From: an uncultured Alistipes sp.
GTDB taxonomy: Bacteria; Bacteroidota; Bacteroidia; Bacteroidales; Rikenellaceae
Length of the DNA stretch: 64,000 bases
Direction of reading: 5' to 3'
Assembly (NCBI GenBank): GCA_944322005.1
Contig: CALUNL010000004.1
Coordinates: forward strand, 124,001-188,000
The notes beneath the pieces were generated by a model. That model saw nothing but the letters and a program-made list of their open reading frames with translations, did not search any database and was not told the origin of the DNA. The translations under genes and the position numbers were made by a program. This document shows, in pieces, positions 20,075-28,241 of the stretch. Every line of letters starts with the position of its first letter. The stretch's first letter is position 1.

Positions 20075-21583
20075 ATGAAAAAGATGAAATCATACGCAAT
20101 GGCATTTATTGCATGCCTGATGTTCGGAACGGCCTGCACCTCCGGTTTCGACGAGTTCAACACCAACCACAACGAGCCCGAATACGGCGACATCATGCCG
20201 GTGAACATGCTCGAGGCGCTGCTTGCCAACGCAGGCGACGCCATGATCTACCGGACATGGCAGCTCAACGGAGAGCTCATACAGTACACCGTATCGGGCA
20301 CCAGCAACAACGCATACCACCGTTACGTGATACCGAACACGGCTACGGCATCGACATGGGCATGGTTCGCACGCATTGCGGCCAATGCCGACGAGATGTT
20401 CCGTCTTGCCCGGGAATACGAGGATCCGAACTGCGAGGCTATAGCCATAACCATGAAGGCGCTGTTCCTCTCGAACCTCTCCGACTGCTACGGAGACATC
20501 CCGTACACCGAGGCCTTCGGCAACATAAACGGCTCGGAGAACAACCAGCCAAAATTCGACACGCAGCGCACGGTCTACGAGGGCATACTTGCCGACCTCG
20601 AGCGTGCCAATACGCTCTACAACACCAACAAGCCGCTCGACTCGTCGCGCGACCTGCTCTACAACGGCGACGTCACCAAGTGGCGCAAGTTCACCAACTC
20701 GCTCCGCCTGCGTCTGCTCATGCGTTTGAGCAACCGCAACGAAGAGTTCTCCGTAGCGGAGAAGATCAACGAGGTATTCACCAATCCGTCGCAATATCCG
20801 GTCTTTGCGAGCAACGACGACAACGCAACGCTCTACTACGACGAGGTCGAGCCGTTCGTAAACTATTTCGGATCGACGACATCGGCATCGTTCACCTCGT
20901 CGCGACGCTCATGCGCCACCATAATCGACATGATGTCGCTGCCGGGCGACCCGCGCATCTCCGCATACTTCGTCCAGAGCGGCGAGCGCTGGACCGGCAT
21001 GGAGAGCGGACAGCCTTCGCAGGAGACCGAAACCGAAGGCATCGCACTGCTCAACCGCGAAAACCTCGGAGCATACTCCTCACCGTACTCGTTCATGAAA
21101 TATGACGAGGTGCTGTTCATATATTGCGAGGCCATCAAGCGCGGATGGATAGCCGGAGGCGACGTTCTCGCCGAGGATTACTACAAACAGGCCATCACGG
21201 CGTCGATACGTTTCTGGAACAGCATTGACACCGCAGGCACCGTAATCACCGACCGCACCATAACCAACTTCCTGGCCAAGGTGCCTTACAACAACACCCT
21301 CGAGCAGATTCTCGACCAGAAGTACGTAGCCCTGTTCTGGGTAGGATACGAGGCATGGCACGAGTACCGCCGCACAGGCTACCCGCGTCTGGTAATCGGA
21401 TCGGCCACAAGCAACGACCACATACTGCCTACGCGCTTCCAGTACCCGGACAACACTGCCAACGTGAACGTTGCGAACTATCAGACACAGCTCGAGCGTC
21501 TGCGCACCGTATATCACGGCGACGACGACATGAAGACCCCTGTATGGTGGAGCAAACAGGCCGCAGAGATGGGCATCGAATAA
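20075..21583 (+). CDS. SusD-like (SusD/RagB superfamily) binding lipoprotein
   Basis: 502 residues, lipobox FGTAC (Cys about 16). It belongs to the SusD-like branch that pairs with the preceding class of SusC: start FDEFNTNHNEPEYGDIMPVNML, the YGDIPYTEAF motif, KWRKFTNSLRLRLLMRLSN, EQILDQKYVALFWVGYEAWHEYRRTGYP, and an ending with VWWSKQ. This group is often found with loci for proteins or glycopeptides as well as glycans. It follows SusC by 16 bases and would form the lid of the same importer. Confidence 0.93.
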   Translation: MKKMKSYAMAFIACLMFGTACTSGFDEFNTNHNEPEYGDIMPVNMLEALLANAGDAMIYRTWQLNGELIQYTVSGTSNNAYHRYVIPNTATASTWAWFARIAANADEMFRLAREYEDPNCEAIAITMKALFLSNLSDCYGDIPYTEAFGNINGSENNQPKFDTQRTVYEGILADLERANTLYNTNKPLDSSRDLLYNGDVTKWRKFTNSLRLRLLMRLSNRNEEFSVAEKINEVFTNPSQYPVFASNDDNATLYYDEVEPFVNYFGSTTSASFTSSRRSCATIIDMMSLPGDPRISAYFVQSGERWTGMESGQPSQETETEGIALLNRENLGAYSSPYSFMKYDEVLFIYCEAIKRGWIAGGDVLAEDYYKQAITASIRFWNSIDTAGTVITDRTITNFLAKVPYNNTLEQILDQKYVALFWVGYEAWHEYRRTGYPRLVIGSATSNDHILPTRFQYPDNTANVNVANYQTQLERLRTVYHGDDDMKTPVWWSKQAAEMGIE

Positions 21584-21601
21584 ACTAACGCAGAAACAAC
21601 C

Positions 21602-23656
21602 ATGAAGAACAACATTCAAGATATATTAAGACGAACGGCGGCCGCAATGGCGGTCATGCTCACCGCGGTATTCGTCTCCTCGTGCGAGAGCAAGGACGTG
21701 GAGGGAAGCACGGTGACCATCGTGGACGACCTGTATGAGGTCGACTTCACGGCCGCGGGCGGCACCCAGTCCTTCATCGTATATTCGGACGTAGGCGACT
21801 GGGAGCTCAAGCCCACCTATGAGGAGGACTGGGAGTGGATCACCGCCTGGCCGGCAAGCGGACGCAACGATGCCCGGTTCTCGATAAAGGTCGAGGAGAA
21901 CAAGAGCGCATACCCGCGCACCTGCGACCTTCACATCGTGGCCAACGGCAAGATTGCGGCAACGATAACATTCAACCAGGACGGAGCAGAGCCGTACCTT
22001 GAGCTTCTGTATTCGAACGAGACCAAACTCGCCTCATCGCTCGGCGAGGAGTTCAAGATAAAGGTAAGCTCGAACATAGACTGGTCGGCCGAGATTCCTG
22101 AGGATGCCGGATGGCTCACCCTGGGCGAACACACCGACGAATACCAGATATTCGCCGTCGAGGAGAACACGCTCGAGCAGGAGCGTACCACGACGGTTAC
22201 CTTCTCAGCCCCCGGGGCGTCACTATCGAAGACGCTCACCGTAAAGCAGGCGAAGCCGTCCGAGTCGTTCCACGAGTCGCGCAAGGTCTCCATCGCCGAC
22301 ATACTCGCAATGACGGGTGGCGGTGCCGGCACGGTCGAGGAGAACGTATATGTAGAGGCATATGTCGTCAGCGACTACACCAGCGGCAACTTCCCGCCGG
22401 CATGCATGTGCGTACAGGACGAAAGCGGCAAGGGTCTGTGCATTGAGTTCGACGACGAAAGTTCGAACGACTACGCGCTCAACTCCAAGCTCACCATACA
22501 TCTCTACGGAATGTCCGCTTCGGTCGACAGCGAGAACGGGGCTCCGGTCTTCGACAACTTCACCCGTACGATGATAATGAAGAACGAGGAGAGCACGGGC
22601 ATTGCGCCGATAGAGATCGACGACGTGTCGACGATCGCCGACCATGAATACTGCCTCGTAAAGCTACGCAACGTCGAGTACGTTGTACCTTACGGCACCT
22701 ACCTGAATATCAACGAAACGGCCCTCAACGCCGACTATGCCGGATACGACATCACCAATTCGCTGCCGTTCAGCGAGAAGAACAACGAGTACGTACAGCT
22801 TCTGCGCGACGCCTACGGCAACGTGACACAGCTCTATACGTTCCACTCCTTCATCTACCGTGCATCGCGCATGGTTCCGGAGGGAACGGGAGACATTACG
22901 GGAGTCGTTATGCGCCGCATAAAGAATGAGGGTACGGTTTACCACATCCGCATGCGCAACCTCGAGGACGATGCCATATCGGACGACCCGTCCACCCGCA
23001 GGTCGAAGACCGTGATGCAGATAGGCCCGTGGACCGAGTACCAGCAGGGACTGGAGAAGGCGACCGCCTCGATAGGAATCGGACAGCTCAAGGAGTCGGC
23101 CACCGGAGAGAGCATCGCCGTCAACAGCTCGGCCGGAAACGCATCGATGTACTTCCAGCCGGCATGGACGCGCAGTTGCACCGCATCGCTCGTCGACGGC
23201 ACGTGGATACCACTCTACGCCAACTCCACCGATGTCATTTACTACTGCATAACGGCACAGGACTGGTGGCAGAACAACTACAACCGCATCGAGGATTGCG
23301 ACGGTACGGCATGGATACTCCCCGTATCCACAGCCGGGTACACGGGACAGCTTTCGCTCGACTTTGCGGCCGCAAGTTCGAGCTCGGGACCGCTCAACTT
23401 CTGTGTCGAATGGTCGACCGACGAGAACGCGCCTCTCGACTACTGGACGGAGATAGCGACCTATGCCGTCACCAACGCCAGCACCAGCCAGGCCATGAAG
23501 CTCTACACGATAGACCTGCCGCAGGAGTGTTGCGACCGCAGCGACCTCGTGCTCCGCATGCGCGTATACAACAACCGCCGTGCGAAGAACACGTCGACAC
23601 CTATCGACCGCGCCGGCACAAGCCGTCTCGGCATAATACGCATAAGCAGCAGATAA
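21602..23656 (+). CDS. BACON / DUF5689-type surface lipoprotein
   Basis: 684 residues with a lipobox (VFVSSC, Cys about 27). Two BACON-type Ig domains follow (about 35-125 and 130-220; TFNQDGAE and LTVKQAKP close them), then a DUF5689-like OB-fold region (about 225-450; SIADILAMTGGG, AYVVSDYTSGNFPPACMCVQDESGKGLCIEF), and a C-terminal jelly-roll-like domain (about 470-684; WYSTDENAP-type strands LNFCVEWSTDENAPLDYW). BACON domains are linked to mucin and glycan binding at the cell surface, but catalytic residues are absent. It is the third gene of the operon and presumably extends the SusCD binding surface. Confidence 0.8.
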   Translation: MKNNIQDILRRTAAAMAVMLTAVFVSSCESKDVEGSTVTIVDDLYEVDFTAAGGTQSFIVYSDVGDWELKPTYEEDWEWITAWPASGRNDARFSIKVEENKSAYPRTCDLHIVANGKIAATITFNQDGAEPYLELLYSNETKLASSLGEEFKIKVSSNIDWSAEIPEDAGWLTLGEHTDEYQIFAVEENTLEQERTTTVTFSAPGASLSKTLTVKQAKPSESFHESRKVSIADILAMTGGGAGTVEENVYVEAYVVSDYTSGNFPPACMCVQDESGKGLCIEFDDESSNDYALNSKLTIHLYGMSASVDSENGAPVFDNFTRTMIMKNEESTGIAPIEIDDVSTIADHEYCLVKLRNVEYVVPYGTYLNINETALNADYAGYDITNSLPFSEKNNEYVQLLRDAYGNVTQLYTFHSFIYRASRMVPEGTGDITGVVMRRIKNEGTVYHIRMRNLEDDAISDDPSTRRSKTVMQIGPWTEYQQGLEKATASIGIGQLKESATGESIAVNSSAGNASMYFQPAWTRSCTASLVDGTWIPLYANSTDVIYYCITAQDWWQNNYNRIEDCDGTAWILPVSTAGYTGQLSLDFAAASSSSGPLNFCVEWSTDENAPLDYWTEIATYAVTNASTSQAMKLYTIDLPQECCDRSDLVLRMRVYNNRRAKNTSTPIDRAGTSRLGIIRISSR

Positions 23657-23662
23657 AAACAG

Positions 23663-25621
23663 ATGCAGATGAAAAGAATATTCAGAATCACCATACTCTC
23701 CCTCATCGCCGCAGCGGCAATGTCGCTTGCGGGATGCAGGGAGGAGAGCAACCCCGAATACTCCTATTCGGACAAGCTCGTAACGCGCGTGTACATAAAC
23801 ACGGAGTTGTCCGTAAACGAGGGTCAGTCGCTAATAATACAGGGGCGCGGATTCCTCGCCGGCGACCTCATCGTATTCCGTTCGGCGAGCGATGAGGTGT
23901 CGATAACTGTGGACAAGGTCACCGACACCTATGCGACCTTCATTGTACCCGACGGCATGAAGCGCGGCGAATACGACCTCTATGTGGTCCGTGGCGACCT
24001 GGAGCAGAAGATATGCAAGGTCTCGATATGGATTACCGCATCGTTCGACATCCCCGACCGTACGGGCTGCAACATCAAGGGAGTGGTATACTGCGAGGAT
24101 ACCGGCGTCTCCGGCGTAGTGGTTTCCGACGGATACCAGACCACTGTCACCGACTCCAACGGATACTTCTGGCTCGCCTCGCAGAAGCAGAACGGATATG
24201 TGTTCATCACCATCCCGTCGGGATACATGCCTGTATCGGAGAGCAACGCCTCGCCGTCGTTCTGGGTTCCGGTAACGTCGGAGACCGAGGTCACCGAGCA
24301 GTGCGTGTTCGAACTGCAGAGGGTGGAGAACGACACCCACTACGTGATCTTCGCGACAGACCTTCACCTGGCCAACCGCGACTCCTCCAACGCCGACATG
24401 AGCCAGTTCCGCAACGGCTTCATGGTAGACAGCCAGGCCCTTGCGGCACAGTACGGCGTCGACCGCACGTATGCAGTCGTCCTCGGCGACCTTACCTGGG
24501 ACCACTACTGGTACGTGCAGCACTACACGCCGGCCGACTACCTTGAAACGGTGGCCGACTACTGCGTACCGATGTTCAACGTGATGGGCAACCACGACAA
24601 CGACCCTTACGTACAGGGAGATTTCGCCGGTGAGGCCTTCTACAAGAGCTGTGTCGGCCCGTCCTACTACTCGTTCGACATCGGACAGGTGCACTACATC
24701 GTACTGGACAACGTCGCATGGATAAACACCGGCGGTGCACAGGGCGTAATCGGCAGCCGCAACTACCGGCGCCAGTTCTCCGACGCACAGCTGGAGTGGC
24801 TGCGCAACGACCTCTCGAGAGTCACCGACAAGGATACTCCGATAGTGCTCTGCACCCACTGCCCGCTCTATTCGAACCACAACTCCTCGTTCGAGAACAC
24901 CCCTTCGCTGTCGGATGATGCGACGGCAGAGCTGATAGGATGCCTCACCGGATTCACCAACGTGCACATCATGACGGGACACACCCACTACAACGGCAAC
25001 ATGGTGATATCGGATAATATCTTCGAGCACAACACCGCCGCCGTATGCGAGTGCTGGTGGTGGGGAGGCAAGTACTCCGGACGCAGCGTCTGCAAGGACG
25101 GCACTCCTTCGGGATACGGAGTGTTCGAGGTCACCGGACGCGACATCAAGTGGTACTACAAGGGCATAGGCTGCGAAAGGGACGAGCAGTTCCGCACATA
25201 CGACATGAACGTCGTAAAGAGCTACCTCTCGAACTACGTCGAGACGCTCAACAAGCAGACCAACTCGCCGCGCGACACCGCCGGCGACGACTACGGCTCG
25301 CTGGGAAGCAACATCGTCTATATCAACATTTGGAACTACGACCCAAGCTGGACTATCGAGGTAACAGAGAACGGCACGCCACTCCCATGGACCCGCGTCT
25401 TCGACCGTGACCCTCTGCACACGCTCTGCTACGACATCCCACGCGTGCAGAACGGCGGCGAGCTGACCACGGACAACGCCTCCAACCGCAACTCGCACAT
25501 GTTTGCCGTACAGGCATCCGGACCGGCGACCACGCTGACCGTCAAGGTCACCGACCGCTTCGGCAAGACCTACACGGAGACCATGACAAGGCCGAAAGCC
25601 TTCACCACACAGATGAAATAA
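23663..25621 (+). CDS. Calcineurin-like metallophosphoesterase lipoprotein
   Basis: 652 residues, lipobox SLAGC (Cys about 25). Order: an IPT/TIG-like Ig domain (about 40-125), a metallophosphoesterase N-terminal beta domain (about 130-220), the catalytic calcineurin-like domain (about 225-480) and a C-terminal accessory beta domain (about 540-640). Metal-site motifs are complete: D233-L-H235, GD at 275-276, GNHD at 309-312, THCP near 395 and TGHTH near 445. It likely removes phosphate from a phosphorylated glycan, teichoic-acid-like polymer, nucleotide or phospholipid head group outside the cytoplasm. It is the only evident enzyme in this operon and so hints that the imported substrate is phosphorylated. 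Confidence 0.88.
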   Translation: MQMKRIFRITILSLIAAAAMSLAGCREESNPEYSYSDKLVTRVYINTELSVNEGQSLIIQGRGFLAGDLIVFRSASDEVSITVDKVTDTYATFIVPDGMKRGEYDLYVVRGDLEQKICKVSIWITASFDIPDRTGCNIKGVVYCEDTGVSGVVVSDGYQTTVTDSNGYFWLASQKQNGYVFITIPSGYMPVSESNASPSFWVPVTSETEVTEQCVFELQRVENDTHYVIFATDLHLANRDSSNADMSQFRNGFMVDSQALAAQYGVDRTYAVVLGDLTWDHYWYVQHYTPADYLETVADYCVPMFNVMGNHDNDPYVQGDFAGEAFYKSCVGPSYYSFDIGQVHYIVLDNVAWINTGGAQGVIGSRNYRRQFSDAQLEWLRNDLSRVTDKDTPIVLCTHCPLYSNHNSSFENTPSLSDDATAELIGCLTGFTNVHIMTGHTHYNGNMVISDNIFEHNTAAVCECWWWGGKYSGRSVCKDGTPSGYGVFEVTGRDIKWYYKGIGCERDEQFRTYDMNVVKSYLSNYVETLNKQTNSPRDTAGDDYGSLGSNIVYINIWNYDPSWTIEVTENGTPLPWTRVFDRDPLHTLCYDIPRVQNGGELTTDNASNRNSHMFAVQASGPATTLTVKVTDRFGKTYTETMTRPKAFTTQMK

Positions 25622-25641
25622 CAACCCGAACCATTGAAACC

Positions 25642-28065
25642 ATGCAGAAAATATTCAGCAAAACAATAACTGCAATGTCACTCGCCGCGCTCATGGCGTT
25701 CGGCGGGTGTACCGACGGTGACAAGTTCACGACCGACGTCTCCACCTCCCAGAGCACGATAAACGTCAACAAGCGGGGGCTGGACTACAACGGCGGAGAG
25801 ATTACCATCGACATAAAGGCCAACACCTACTGGGTAATCAACTACGACGAGGAGGCCGTGGATTGGATAGAGGTATCCCCGAAGGCTGCATTCGGCGACA
25901 ACATCGTGACCGTCAACGTCAACCCCAACACGGGAGACGAGCGTTCCGTAACGCTCTATTTCGACACGCAGGACGGAGTGAAGACCGAAGTGAACCTCTA
26001 CCAGAGCGCCTTCGGAGAGATACTCAGCTACTACAACGAGGATTTCGGCGGCGAGCCTGTTTCTGCGCCGGTATCCGTCGAGGAGTTCGACGGGTGGGGC
26101 GTAAACGGCTTCGGCTCCGGAATGGTAACCTACTCCGGAACGGCCTCCATATCTGCAGCCGGCGAGCCTTCGTCGTACGAAGGTGCCTCCGGCGGCAACG
26201 CACTGCTCTTCACGGAGGATGGCACGACGCTCGAACTCGGCCCGGTCGAGACCAGGGGAGACATCTACTTCCGCCTCTCGGCAGGTGTATGCAACAGCGC
26301 CGGAGCCTTCGCTGCTGACGGGATCACCATCACCGCCAGCCTTGACGGAGAGGATTGGTATCCGTTCACATACACGGCCCCGGCAACGGCCTCGGGCTGG
26401 GGGACCATCTCGGCCATGTTCCACGTAATCGATGTCGAACGCATGTACCTGAAGATAACCGGCAAGGCCGGATACATGCTCGATGACATAATCATCACCG
26501 AAGGCAGCGAGAGCGACAACGGGTACGAACTCGAGTTCAGTCTCGACGGTGACGACAACAACAAGGTGGGATACAGCTACTTCAGCGACTACTTCGACTG
26601 GGTGACCTACGAATTCGGCGGAACCGACTACATGGCCAACCCGCAGCTCAACACGGCGGAGACCCGCTTCGACGTCGTCTATACGCTCACCCCTGACCTC
26701 ATCGAGATATTCGAGAACGCCGGATGGAAGCAGATCGACAACGAAAGACCGGTATATCTGCGTCTGGGCTATCTGAAACTTGCACGCAGCAAGTGCGCCG
26801 GAGCGGTACAGTCACCGGCCTTCACGAACATACGTGAGGGACGTACGATACACACCCAGCTCTATTTCAAGGCTGCGATGTACGAGGCGACAAACGGCAC
26901 CAGGGACCTGGACAACATACGCATAGAGGTTACCGGCGGCGGAACGATCAATTCAGCCACCAAGACCGAAATAGAGTTCCCGGTAGGCGTATACGGTCAA
27001 TGGCCGGAGGAGCCTTTCGTTGTAAACATCTACAATGCCACCCACCAGACACAGGTAACGTTCAAGACCGCCTACTCTACCGAAGCGCTTACGGCAGCCG
27101 GAGTCTCCAACCGATTCTTCCTTGACGAGGTCGAGCTCAAGAAGATATCCAAGAGCACCGAGATCGAGGAGGAGTGGGCCGAGACGCTTGCGACACCGCA
27201 AATAAGCACTTCTAACGTATCGGCATCCGCAACCTCCGTAGCCGCATCGTGGGAGGCCGTACCGCACGCATTCCGTTACGAGTACAAGGTAAGCCGCACC
27301 GATGACGGAAGCATTGTCAGACAGGACATAACCAATTCGACGGCATGCGCCGTAAACGGACTCGCCACCGGGGTGCAGTACGAAATATCCGTACGCGCAC
27401 TCGGCCATGAGGAGTCGCTGCGCTACCAGCCTTCGGACTGGACCGATCCGGTAAACATCACGACCGTGGACAAGGATGTGCATCCGTTCGGATACGTATT
27501 CTTCGAGGATGACTTCTCATGGATAGACGAGGAGTTCGGTTCCGGCGTATCGGGATGGACCAACGGCTTCACCGATCTCGCATGGCAGTACATCGTAGAC
27601 GGGTCACAATATTGCCCGGCAGAGGCCGTCGCCTTGTGGAACGAGAAAGGATATACGCTTACGAACCGCTCATATGCCAACTTCGGCAACCTCAAGATCG
27701 GACGTACCGTCAACGACGACAAGAATGTCGGCGACCACACCGGAACCATAACGCTGCCTGTATCGGCCCTTGCCGACATCACGCCTGATGCGGCAATATC
27801 CGTAAAGGTAGAGTTCGACGCATCGTTCTACTCGGCAACCGACACCCACGTGATTACCATAGAGTGTTCCAACGGCGAGAAACACGACGTTGCGCTTGAG
27901 AACACCACGACATTTACCTGGGAGTCGCACTCGGTCGTATTCAACAACGTCACGAACCTCTCGACGGTCACTTTCGCAACCTACGAGCAGCAGAAGAACA
28001 CCCCTAACAGAATATACCTCGACAACTTCAGGATCTCAAAATACAATCCTTCGGAGGGACAATAA
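25642..28065 (+). CDS. BACON / FN3 surface lipoprotein with duplicated jelly-roll domain
   Basis: 807 residues, lipobox AFGGC (Cys about 23). A BACON domain (about 35-120) is followed by a jelly-roll-like unit (about 125-290, YYNEDFGGE...MLDDIIITEG), a second unit (about 300-515, YSYFSDYFDWV...NRFFLDEVELKKIS), an FN3 domain (about 525-615, TSVAASWEAVPHAFRYEYKV) and a third unit (about 620-805, GYVFFEDDFSWID...NRIYLDNFRISK). Units two and three share the plan F-x-D-x-F-x-W, LKI/LKLxR and a closing NRxxLDxxxI, so they are internal duplicates. The third unit is closely related to the C-terminus of the gene at 28242. It probably binds carbohydrate; no catalytic site is seen. Confidence 0.8.
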   Translation: MQKIFSKTITAMSLAALMAFGGCTDGDKFTTDVSTSQSTINVNKRGLDYNGGEITIDIKANTYWVINYDEEAVDWIEVSPKAAFGDNIVTVNVNPNTGDERSVTLYFDTQDGVKTEVNLYQSAFGEILSYYNEDFGGEPVSAPVSVEEFDGWGVNGFGSGMVTYSGTASISAAGEPSSYEGASGGNALLFTEDGTTLELGPVETRGDIYFRLSAGVCNSAGAFAADGITITASLDGEDWYPFTYTAPATASGWGTISAMFHVIDVERMYLKITGKAGYMLDDIIITEGSESDNGYELEFSLDGDDNNKVGYSYFSDYFDWVTYEFGGTDYMANPQLNTAETRFDVVYTLTPDLIEIFENAGWKQIDNERPVYLRLGYLKLARSKCAGAVQSPAFTNIREGRTIHTQLYFKAAMYEATNGTRDLDNIRIEVTGGGTINSATKTEIEFPVGVYGQWPEEPFVVNIYNATHQTQVTFKTAYSTEALTAAGVSNRFFLDEVELKKISKSTEIEEEWAETLATPQISTSNVSASATSVAASWEAVPHAFRYEYKVSRTDDGSIVRQDITNSTACAVNGLATGVQYEISVRALGHEESLRYQPSDWTDPVNITTVDKDVHPFGYVFFEDDFSWIDEEFGSGVSGWTNGFTDLAWQYIVDGSQYCPAEAVALWNEKGYTLTNRSYANFGNLKIGRTVNDDKNVGDHTGTITLPVSALADITPDAAISVKVEFDASFYSATDTHVITIECSNGEKHDVALENTTTFTWESHSVVFNNVTNLSTVTFATYEQQKNTPNRIYLDNFRISKYNPSEGQ

Positions 28066-28089
28066 CGAACTTTCCAACCCAAAACCATT

Positions 28090-28221
28090 ATGAAGACAAA
28101 AAACTATTTCACCCCCGACATCAAGGTATGCCGCATCCTGACGGAGCAAGGCTTCGCCATATCGGCAGACTCGGGACTCCCGTCACTCGACGATGACTGG
28201 ACAAACAACGATTTCGAATAA
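28090..28221 (+). CDS. Small 43-residue acidic-tailed peptide between surface lipoproteins
   Basis: An ATG at 28090, 24 bases after the previous stop, opens 43 codons ending at 28221, 20 bases before the next gene, with the same CCATnATG-type leader as its neighbours. The peptide runs MKTKNYFTPDIKVCRILTEQ, then GFAISADSGLPSL and an acidic end DDDWTNNDFE. This plan (basic start, a Tyr/Phe-x-x-P motif, hydrophobic middle, Ser/Gly hinge, Asp/Trp-rich tail) is one I recall from small unannotated peptides next to Bacteroidota fimbrillin and SusCD genes. No signal peptide is obvious. The function is unknown. Confidence 0.7.
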   Translation: MKTKNYFTPDIKVCRILTEQGFAISADSGLPSLDDDWTNNDFE

Positions 28222-28241
28222 CCCGCAAAAGCAACCGAACC

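Noticed and set aside
23831..25624. A 597-codon minus-strand frame opposite the calcineurin-like phosphoesterase
   Set aside because: Antisense shadow; the plus strand shows complete metallophosphoesterase motifs.
20075..28065. Insertion sequence, transposase, integrase or inverted-repeat ends of a mobile element
   Set aside because: No transposase, recombinase or terminal repeats are seen in this or any other part of the window.
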